From Tannerellaceae bacterium (lineage in GTDB: Bacteria > Bacteroidota > Bacteroidia > Bacteroidales > Tannerellaceae), in the NCBI GenBank assembly GCA_020860805.1, contig JAJBTP010000579.1, forward strand, positions 1-6,089: 6,089 nucleotides of DNA, read 5' to 3'. A program made the translations under genes and the position numbers. Shown here one piece after another: positions 1 to 6,089 of the stretch (the stretch's first letter is position 1; each line of letters starts with the position of its first letter). The notes under the pieces are model-generated. The model was not told the DNA's origin. It did not search any database and worked only from the letters and a program-made list of their open reading frames with translations.

Positions 1-37
1 AGCAATAAGAAAGGATAGTTTAAAGGAATAAAAGGGT

Positions 38-1198
38 TTATTTTTCCCGGTTCAGATATTGTAAAGTTAGGAAGAGGATACCCGGAATAAACAGGATGAT
101 AGCTGTTGCCAGTAAAGCCCATTTCAGGGAATAATAGTCATTCATCCATCCTACGAATGGAGCAATGGCTGCAAACATCAAACGGATAATAAAATTGCGG
201 ATGGAAAGAACAGTTGCCCGCATTTCAGAGAAGGTCATCTGGTTGATATATCCTTTTAGAATAGGCGTGGCAAATCCTCTGAAAATATAGAAAACAAAAA
301 GAATTATTAATCCGGCATACGTAAGGTTGAAGGCTAAGGATATATATCCTCCAATAATAAATACCAGAATAAGGAAATTCATTTTGTACATGCCGAATCT
401 CTTTTCAACCCTGTCTGAATATAACGCAGCTATTCCTACCGTCAGGTTCAGAACTGTCCAGATAATCCCGTACCATTCAATAGGGGTTTGCAGGTAAATA
501 AGCAGGGGCTGGGCAAACCATGCCATCGTTAACGTGGCAGCTCCTATAATACCGGAATACATTATGTTATAACAAAGTGCTCGGTTGGTAAAAAGGGAGT
601 AACGGATAATCCGTATAATTTCCCGGAAAGGATTCAGGAGGGGTTGGCTTCGCCTAATTTCCTGTAAAGCAAAAGCTGCCGGAATTCCTGTAAATGCAAT
701 ACAGGCTTGTCCGTAAAAAGGGAAACGAAGTGAGTAGACGGCAATAAATCCTCCTATGATACCCGCAAAAGCTTCTGCGAAATTACCCAACATCGTAATT
801 TTGCCTTCATACCGCATATAGAGATGCTCTTTTTTATAATAAGCAGTGGTATCATATAAGAGTGCGGAATCGGCACCGTTCACCAGGGTTTGCCCGCATC
901 CCAGCAATATTTCTGCAAACAGGAAGGCATAAAATGTATACGTCAGCGAATAACAGAGATATCCTCCGAAGAAAAGGATACACCCCAGTATAAGACATTT
1001 CTTACATCCCCATATATCTGCCAGGTAGCCGGATGGTATTTCCAACGTAACGACAGCCAGTGAATAGACACTTTTTAAAATAAATATATCCTGTAATCCT
1101 AATCCATGATCTTCATAGAAAAGCACAATAATAGGCATAACTAATGAAAACCATTTGGATAGTTTGATTATATAGAGGGCCAGGATATTTCTTCGCAT
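38..1198 (-). CDS. MFS (major facilitator superfamily) transporter, last gene of the men operon
   Basis: This is an intact 386-residue polytopic inner-membrane protein with roughly 12 hydrophobic segments; I place them near residues 5-28, 38-56, 68-87, 89-106, 136-156, 160-178, 208-228, 241-260, 272-291, 294-312, 330-350 and 358-381. The loop after segment 2 carries the MFS motif A (GYLADIWGCKK, residues 57-67), and a weaker copy (YSDRVEKRFG, 260-269) sits at the same place in the second half. ADSALLYDT (109-117) is typical of one MFS drug/metabolite exporter-like branch. The ATG at 1198 lies inside the 3' end of menE (31-bp overlap), so translational coupling is likely. The stop is TAA. The substrate cannot be told from sequence. 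Its place behind menE suggests, by inference only, movement of a quinone precursor or related aromatic acid. Family call is secure; the role is not. Confidence 0.9.
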   Translation of the reverse strand: MRRNILALYIIKLSKWFSLVMPIIVLFYEDHGLGLQDIFILKSVYSLAVVTLEIPSGYLADIWGCKKCLILGCILFFGGYLCYSLTYTFYAFLFAEILLGCGQTLVNGADSALLYDTTAYYKKEHLYMRYEGKITMLGNFAEAFAGIIGGFIAVYSLRFPFYGQACIAFTGIPAAFALQEIRRSQPLLNPFREIIRIIRYSLFTNRALCYNIMYSGIIGAATLTMAWFAQPLLIYLQTPIEWYGIIWTVLNLTVGIAALYSDRVEKRFGMYKMNFLILVFIIGGYISLAFNLTYAGLIILFVFYIFRGFATPILKGYINQMTFSEMRATVLSIRNFIIRLMFAAIAPFVGWMNDYYSLKWALLATAIILFIPGILFLTLQYLNREK

Positions 1199-2330
1199 AG
1201 TGTTACCGCTTGTTTTTTTCTTTTTTCTATATACGATTCAGCCAGTTTTTTACATTGCAGCCGGTCTGTTTTACCATTTCCTGTAATGGGGATTCGCTCT
1301 ACTGCGAGAAACTGTTTGGGTTTGTATTTAGCAGGAATGGTGTTGAAACAAAGCGAGGATAATGCGTCGTTTCCGGCCTGGATAATCAACGTGATGGCTT
1401 CTCCGAATTTAGAGTCGGACACAGAGGTGGCTGCGAATGGAAAAGGGATGAAGGATGCATACATTTCTTCTAACTGTTCGATTGCTATTTTGATTCCTCC
1501 CGAATTAATGATGTTGTCTTTTCTTCCCAGAATACGGAAGGTCTGATCCGGATAGAGTTCCGCTAAATCGTTGGTTTTTATTTTTTCATTAGCAAGTGCA
1601 GGGGCAGTAATTTCCAGACAGCCTTCCTGATTCAGGGTTACCTGTATGCCCGGAAGAGGGGTATAAACAACAGATGAACCCGGATTCGTCAGTTTTCTTA
1701 ATGCTATGTGTGAAAGGGTTTCTGTCATACCATAGGTGGAGTAGATAGCATTTGGAAAGGATTGCAGGTCTTTTTCCATCTTCGTCTCTATATTCCCGCC
1801 ACCAATCAGGATTTTATCTATGGCTTTTAGCTTCTCTTTTTCTTCCGGTTCCTGTAGTGTATTATATAGTTGTAAAGGAACCATTGCTGCTAAATGGATA
1901 GGTTGGGTACTATTTCGTAACGGATGTCCTGAGGCCTCTTGTACGATTAAATTTAATCCGGCTACCAATGCACGTACGATTATCATTTTGGCTCCAATGT
2001 ATTGTAAAGACATACATAACAGTATATTTTTCCCTTTTTCATTTTCAGGAAGGAGCAGGTCATAACAGCACTGTTTATCATCTGGTCTTTTCTGACCTGT
2101 AGTTGTTTTGGGACACCTGTAGAACCAGATGTTTGTACTTCTATATACTCTTTTTCATTGAACCATTCCTGTAGGAAATCTGCTACCTCTTTATAGGCCG
2201 GATTATCTGTATGAGTTTCAGCGAAGGCATATAGCTTATTTAATTCATCCGGTGTATAGGTAATACCTTCTATGGTTATCCTTTGTGAGGAAATCATTTG
2301 TATGTAAGAAGTTTCCTTTATTTTCATCAT
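1168..2330 (-). CDS. menE: o-succinylbenzoate--CoA ligase (MenE), frameshifted as written
   Basis: MenE is the ATP-dependent acyl-adenylate (ANL) ligase that turns OSB into OSB-CoA in the cytoplasm. The reading is in two pieces: residues 1-101 from 2330, then the next frame to 1168. Adding one A to the run of five at 2031-2027 restores one 387-residue protein, reading KKGKNILLCMSLQYIGAK across the join. All ANL motifs are then present: TSGSTGVPK (67-75), YGMTE (200-204), TNDL (253-256), GRKDN...GGIKI (269-282) and NGKTDR (352-357), with the C-domain lysine at about 354. The length is short for the ANL family, but I recall short MenE forms in Bacteroidales. The start (ATGATG) follows the menC TAA with no gap, so the two are probably coupled. 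Either the missing base is a read error or the gene is dead, since the N-terminal piece keeps only the P-loop. Identity is secure; integrity is uncertain. Confidence 0.88.
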
Positions 2331-3392
2331 TTACGAATGTTCTTCCGGGTTATACCATAAACAATCTTTCCGTATAGATAGAGGCATTTCTATATTGTTT
2401 TTAAATAATCCTCCGGTCCCTAATCCCTGAGGTAATGGATTATCAAACGTTGCACACCATTGGGCAATTGCATTGAGACCAATATTAGATTCCAAAGCAG
2501 AGGTAATTCACCAGGAGATATTTCTTTTCTCAGCTTCATGTATCCATTCTTCTCCACCAGAGAATCCTCCATGCAAAGAAGGTTTTAATATAATGTACTG
2601 AGGTGAAATAGTATCTAATAGTTTTTGTTTTTCTGTGGGATTATTAATACCTATCAATTCTTCATCTAAAGCTATTGGCAAGGGAGTTGTCTCTACCAAA
2701 CGGGCCATTTCATCCCATTGTCCGGCACGTATAGGTTGTTCGATGGAATGTAAGTCCAGTTCGGCCAGTCTTTTTAGTTTTTCCGGTGCTTCTTCCGGTG
2801 TAAAAGCTCCGTTGGCATCTACCCGTAATTCTATTTCCCGGGCCGTGAAATGTTGGCGGATATGCCGTATAAGACTTTTTTCTTCCTCAAAGTTAATGGC
2901 ACCTATTTTGAGTTTTATACAACGGAATCCTGCCTGTAATTTTGTTTCAATTTGTTTCAGCATATACGGATGGTTTCCCATCCAGATAAGTCCGTTAATA
3001 GGGATACCTGCTTCCCCCCCGGGAGAAGGGAGTATCCCATAATGAGTAACTACCTTTTTGGAGGTAACGGACTGTACTTTCCAACCCGAACAGAATTGAA
3101 GGATAGGGACGAAGGAATTCCGTATCTATTTCTCCGGTTTCCTCCCAATGTTTGCACGCCTTTAATAGTATCTTTTCATATAAGGCGTCCGGTAAATCAT
3201 CACAACTTAAAGCGGGTAGGGGTGCACATTCACCCCCCCCGGCTTCCTGAAAGGGGAGACATTTAGACCCTTTGCTTCAGGAAGATGGGGAATGATATAC
3301 CATACTTTCCGGGTGGTATAGGTTCCCCGTGATGTACCTGCAGGTTGTTTGAATTGCAGTGTGTAGGGAACTATAGAAAGTTTAACTGGCAT
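2331..3392 (-). pseudogene. menC: o-succinylbenzoate synthase (MenC), disrupted by two frameshifts and a TGA
   Basis: MenC is the enolase-superfamily enzyme that dehydrates SHCHC to OSB. With three repairs the frame is a full 353-residue protein: a ninth G at 3240-3233, one G fewer at 3020-3014, and TGG for the TGA at 2510-2508. The N-terminal capping domain runs to about residue 125 (YTLQFKQPAGTSRGTY, GECAPLPALSC, LWDTPFSRGEAGIPINGL). The barrel carries the KxK pair K160/K162, metal ligands D192 (VDANGA), E218 (SIEQP) and D243 (LDEE), and K270 (KPSLHGG). The TGA replaces the second Trp of WWITSALESN, cutting off 59 residues that otherwise read cleanly to TAA at 2333-2331. Residues 37-54 contain a hairpin sequence that looks inserted relative to the homologues I remember. 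As written, no piece could be active. The conserved code around each lesion favours read errors or very recent loss. The TAA abuts the menE ATG. Confidence 0.85.
3233..3284. repeat. Palindromic C-rich element inside the menC coding region
   Basis: CTTCCTGAA (3243-3251) and TTCAGGAAG (3276-3284) are perfect 9-nt inverted arms. The stem may continue through AGGG and CCCT with a small bulge, and a run of eight C (3233-3240) flanks it. On the menC strand it encodes about residues 37-54, between the conserved RKVWYIIPH and GECAPLP. Its left half (C-run, then CCTGAA, AGGGG) resembles the hairpin at the menB end read in the opposite orientation, so the two may be copies of one repeat family. The stretch looks like an in-frame insertion in a loop of the capping domain. 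This rests on remembered homologues, not on an alignment. Confidence 0.6.
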
Positions 3393-3429
3393 ATGTTTTT
3401 GTTTTATTTCCAGGTTTGTTTTTAGTAAT

Positions 3430-3470
3430 AAGTTCCCCCTTCAGGGGGCGGAGGGGGGGTACGGGAACTT
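3430..3470. repeat. C-rich hairpin covering the menB stop codon
   Basis: AAGTTCCC (3430-3437) and GGGAACTT (3463-3470) are perfect 8-nt inverted arms. Inside them, CCCCCTTCAGGGGG (3435-3448) is a second, competing palindrome, followed by a run of seven G (3453-3459). Read in the menB direction it gives the last residues YPPSAP and the TGA (3443-3441). No T-run follows in the minus-strand direction, so terminator function is not supported. I see it as a small repeat element lying across the menB 3' end. The 3393-3429 remainder before menC is A-rich on the coding strand and shows nothing else. Confidence 0.8.
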
Positions 3471-4279
3471 CGGGAACTGTTTGAAATTGGGTTTCCGTTT
3501 TTCCAGAAATGCGTGTTTACCTTCCTGTGCTTCTTCGGTGAGGTAATATAATAAGGTGGCATCTCCTGCCAGCTCCTGAATCCCGGCCTGGCCGTCTAAT
3601 TCGGCATTTAATCCGGCTTTAATCATCCGGAGAGCCATCGGGCTGTGCTGCATCATGGTTTCGGCCCAATCCACAACTTCGTCTTCCAGTTTGTCGAAAG
3701 GTACTACTTTATTAACCAGTCCCATCTCCAGCGCTTCCTGTGCATTGTACTGGCGACACAGGAGCCATATTTCACGGGCTTTTTTCTGTCCTACGATACG
3801 TGCCAGGTAAGAAGACCCGAAACCTGCATCAAAGCTTCCTACGCGAGGACCCGTCTGTCCGAAGATGGCATTTTCCGAAGCAATAGAAAGATCGCATACT
3901 ATGTGTAGTACATGTCCACCACCGATTGCATAGCCGTTTACCATTGCAATGACCGGTTTAGGCAGGGAACGGATTTGTTTTGTACATCGAGCACACTCAA
4001 ACGGGGTACCCCGTCTTTGCCGATGTATCCACCTTTCCCTTTTACATTCTGGTCGCCTCCCGAACAAAAGGCTTTATCGCCTGCGCCGGTGATTACCACT
4101 ACATTGATATCCTGCTCTTCCCGGCAGATACGTAGTGCATCACTCATTTCTCCTGTGGTAGTAGGGGTAAATGCATTCCGGTAACGCGGACGATTAATGG
4201 TTATCCGTCCGATTCCATTATAAAAATCAAAAAGAATATCCTCGTATTCTTTAATGGGTTGCCATTTTCTTGTTGACAT
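3441..4279 (-). CDS. menB: 1,4-dihydroxy-2-naphthoyl-CoA synthase (MenB), frameshifted as written
   Basis: MenB is the crotonase-fold enzyme that closes the second ring of OSB-CoA to give DHNA-CoA. The first 100 residues read from the ATG at 4279; the rest is in another frame to 3441. Adding one A to the run of four at 3981-3978 gives a 279-residue protein with RLSVLDVQKQIRSLPKPVI across the join. Visible family features are ITGAGDKAFCSGGDQ (63-77) and NGYAIGGGH (115-123), which shape the CoA site and oxyanion hole; FGQTGPRVGSFDAG (140-153), including the Gln-Thr-Gly stretch of bicarbonate-dependent MenB; and Trp172 in the region that helps hold bicarbonate. The family normally ends near the FPKFP at 269-273. 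Here six more residues (YPPSAP) and the TGA come from a C-rich hairpin. The in-frame TAG/TGA stops of the N-terminal piece make the product inactive unless the base is a read error. Identity is secure. Confidence 0.9.
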
Positions 4280-4294
4280 ACTATATAGGGTTTT

Positions 4295-4403
4295 GGTAGT
4301 TAGTAGTTAGTAGTTGGTAGTTAGTAGAATACTCGCTTTACTTGTTTATTTAACTTGTGAAATAAGTTCTCTGCTAACTACCAACTACTAACTACTAACT
4401 ACC
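4295..4403. repeat. 30-nt perfect inverted repeat made of heptamers, between menD and menB
   Basis: The arm at 4295-4324 is the exact reverse complement of the arm at 4374-4403, with a 49-nt loop. Each arm is four tandem copies of a heptamer (RGTAGTT on the plus strand) plus a remainder, so the arms are both direct and inverted repeats. The arm at 4374-4403 encodes the end of menD and its TAG. No T-run follows the hairpin on the transcribed (minus) strand, so it does not look like an intrinsic terminator. RNA of the operon could form a long stem here that shields the menD 3' end or changes the menB level. The loop holds a small hairpin of its own (AACTT 4352-4356 with AAGTT 4364-4368). Confidence 0.93.
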
Positions 4404-6064
4404 TGTTTATAATATTTTCTCAAAATCTCTGTATTATTCTCTATGGTAGAGAATACTTCCAGTAGGACGGGGCCTTTGGTTTCCGGAGAGACAAAGATAG
4501 CTATGTTTTCTTTTAGTTCTTTCTCGTCGGATGCCTGTAAATACAGGAATCCGGCAGATTCGGCCCATGCAGATGCACTTTGATGGTGATTACCGGCAAT
4601 GTATGGATTGAGTGCCCCGGAGTGGCTTAGGCCTGGTAAGGTATAGAATATTTCTCCTCCATTATTATTATTCAGTAAAATACGGAGATTGGGTGAAATA
4701 TGTGGATTCCACAGCCCGTTCATGTCATAGAAAAAACTCAAATCTCCTGTTAACAGGAATGTTTTTCGTTCACTGGCAGCGCTATATCCCACGGCAGTAG
4801 AGAGAGAACCTTCGATACCGTTGGTTCCCCGGTTACAAAATACGTGGGTATTTTGTGGCAAAGGAAATAATTGGGCATAGCGTACAGAAGAACTGTTTGC
4901 CAGATGAAGGGATGCATTTGCCGGTATATTTTCACATAATTGCTGGACAGCGTATAAGTCCGACCAGGCAGGCTGTGAGGGGGTATATAAAGATTCACAC
5001 CGTTCCCATGCTTCCTGGTAGGGTTTATGTTCAGCTGTGGTGTGATCCTCTGTTATTAATTCTTTTATGAAAGAAAGGGAGTCACACGCTATTATTTCGG
5101 TAAGGGATTGAAAAAGGTCTGCAATCTCTCCTGATTCGGATATGTGCCAGTGTCCGGCAGGCGGGTTGGAACGAATCCATTGTTTAATCCGTTTGGAAAC
5201 GATGTGGCCGCTTAATGTGATAACTAAATCCGGAGCCAGTTCTTTTTTCTGTTCTTCCGGCAGTTTATAGAGAACCGCATCGAAAAAGGTACTTACTTCT
5301 TTTACATGAACGTTGCTTAAGTGTTCTGCAAAAATGAGGCAATCTTCCTGCTCTTTTAGTCTTTTGAGCCAGGGAGCTAATGCATTGTCCGGTAGATGTT
5401 GTCCAATAAGTAAAAGAGGACGTTTTGCTTCCCGGAAGCGATTCAGATAGGACTCTGCTGCTGTTTGTTCTTTAAAAGAAGGACAGCATATACCACGATT
5501 GATTTTCCGTACTTCCGGTAAAGCTTCTTTTGCATATTGGAACAAGGGTTCCGATAGGGGTATATTGATTTGTACAGGCCCTTTACCCTGTGTGTCCAGT
5601 GCGAGTAAAGCTTCATTAATCAAACGGTTGCAGTACCAGTCTTCTTCCGGAGATTGAGGTTCCGGTAATTGTACTGACTTTTTAACCAGGGTATTAAATA
5701 CTCCCGGTTGAGGTAATGTTTGTCCATCCATTTGTCCAACCCACGCAGCTGGCCGGTCGGCTGAAATAATTACTAACGGTAGCATTTGATAGTAAGCTTC
5801 CGCTACTGCCGGAGCCAGATTCAGAACTGCTGACCCGGAAGTGCAACAAACTGCTACTGCTTCCTGTATGTGTTGGATGATTCCGATAGCAAAAAATCCG
5901 GCACTTCGTTCGTCGGTTACGGAATAACAGGTGAACCAATCATCGGTAGAGAGGGAGTGATTTAGCGGTGAGTTCCGGGAACCCGGACACAGAACCATAT
6001 GACGGATGTTATAAGCTTTTAATAAAGCTAACAGTTGAAGTACATTCTTTTTATCGGAATACAT
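4388..6064 (-). CDS. menD: 2-succinyl-5-enolpyruvyl-6-hydroxy-3-cyclohexene-1-carboxylate synthase (MenD)
   Basis: MenD is the thiamine-diphosphate enzyme that joins 2-oxoglutarate, after decarboxylation, to isochorismate, giving SEPHCHC and committing isochorismate to menaquinone. The frame is intact at 558 residues, normal for the family. The N-terminal Pyr domain has LCPGSRNSPL (25-34), DERSAGFFAIG (51-61) with the cofactor-activating glutamate at 52, and CTSGSAVLNLAPAVAEA (74-90). A more variable middle domain follows. The C-terminal PP domain has NRGTNGIEGSLSTA (411-424) and the ThDP/metal motif GDLSFFYDMNGLWNP (440-454) to NNNNGG (465-470). The start is the first ATG, preceded by an A-rich leader (AATTAAAAAAGA) and no strong Shine-Dalgarno. 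The last four residues (VVSS) and the TAG stop are encoded by the right arm of an inverted repeat. It is the first gene of the visible cluster and one of only two undamaged ones. Confidence 0.96.
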   Translation of the reverse strand: MYSDKKNVLQLLALLKAYNIRHMVLCPGSRNSPLNHSLSTDDWFTCYSVTDERSAGFFAIGIIQHIQEAVAVCCTSGSAVLNLAPAVAEAYYQMLPLVIISADRPAAWVGQMDGQTLPQPGVFNTLVKKSVQLPEPQSPEEDWYCNRLINEALLALDTQGKGPVQINIPLSEPLFQYAKEALPEVRKINRGICCPSFKEQTAAESYLNRFREAKRPLLLIGQHLPDNALAPWLKRLKEQEDCLIFAEHLSNVHVKEVSTFFDAVLYKLPEEQKKELAPDLVITLSGHIVSKRIKQWIRSNPPAGHWHISESGEIADLFQSLTEIIACDSLSFIKELITEDHTTAEHKPYQEAWERCESLYTPSQPAWSDLYAVQQLCENIPANASLHLANSSSVRYAQLFPLPQNTHVFCNRGTNGIEGSLSTAVGYSAASERKTFLLTGDLSFFYDMNGLWNPHISPNLRILLNNNNGGEIFYTLPGLSHSGALNPYIAGNHHQSASAWAESAGFLYLQASDEKELKENIAIFVSPETKGPVLLEVFSTIENNTEILRKYYKQVVSS

Positions 6065-6089
6065 TCTTTTTTAATTGTCAATTAAACGA

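Noticed and set aside
1..37. Terminator or gene start after the MFS gene
   Set aside because: Only 37 bp remain, and I see no hairpin with a T-run and no coding signal.
1286..1546. Plus-strand reading frames opposite menE (also 1820-2065)
   Set aside because: They are antisense to a gene with recognisable ANL motifs, have no start context and show no known domain.
2635..3266. Overlapping plus-strand frames opposite menC (2635-3042 and 2952-3266)
   Set aside because: The opposite strand encodes conserved MenC motifs throughout. The plus-strand products are low-complexity mirror translations.
3972..3990. Programmed ribosomal frameshifting in menB
   Set aside because: There is no canonical slippery heptamer or clear stimulatory structure, and MenB is not known to use recoding. 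A missing base is simpler.
3645..4184. Plus-strand frames opposite menB
   Set aside because: They mirror the conserved MenB code and show no family signature of their own.
4295..4403. CRISPR array or intrinsic terminator at the heptamer repeat
   Set aside because: The repeat unit is 7 nt with no spacers, and no T-run follows the hairpin in the direction of transcription.
4750..5070. Alternative-frame readings inside menD on both strands
   Set aside because: menD is intact and full length here, so these are shadows of it.
6065..6089. Tail of an upstream gene (menF) at the right edge
   Set aside because: One frame reads RLIDN then TAA, but all three frames stop within 25 bp, so no coding claim can be made.

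Overview
The window carries most of a menaquinone (vitamin K2) biosynthesis operon, read entirely from the minus strand. The protein sequences look like those of gut Bacteroidales (Bacteroides/Parabacteroides relatives). Supporting signs are the gene order, the short MenE of about 390 residues, the A-rich leaders without strong Shine-Dalgarno sequences, and the C-rich and heptamer hairpins between genes. This assignment rests on recognising the proteins, not on a search.

In transcription order (right to left) the layout is: menD (6064-4388, intact); a 108-bp gap with a perfect 30-nt inverted repeat; menB (4279-3441, one frameshift); a short gap with a C-rich hairpin that also supplies the end of menB; menC (3392-2331, two frameshifts, one nonsense codon and an apparent in-frame hairpin insertion); menE (2330-1168, one frameshift), which starts directly after the menC stop; and an intact MFS transporter gene (1198-38) that overlaps menE by 31 bp. 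There is no RNA gene, CRISPR array, IS element or plus-strand gene that I can support.

Together the enzymes convert isochorismate to DHNA-CoA: MenD makes SEPHCHC, MenC makes o-succinylbenzoate (OSB), MenE activates it to OSB-CoA, and MenB closes the naphthoate ring. The steps before (MenF), between MenD and MenC (MenH) and after (thioesterase, MenA, methyltransferase) are not in the window. menF may lie just beyond the right edge.

The main oddity is that menB, menC and menE are all broken as written, while menD and the transporter are clean. Four of the five lesions are one-base length changes in homopolymer runs, and the reading resumes perfectly in another frame with all family motifs kept. 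This points to sequencing or assembly error, or very recent inactivation, rather than old decay. The fifth lesion, a TGG-to-TGA change in menC, does not fit the homopolymer pattern. A second theme is that palindromic repeats sit on gene ends or inside genes at three places (menD stop, menB stop, inside menC) and are translated in part.
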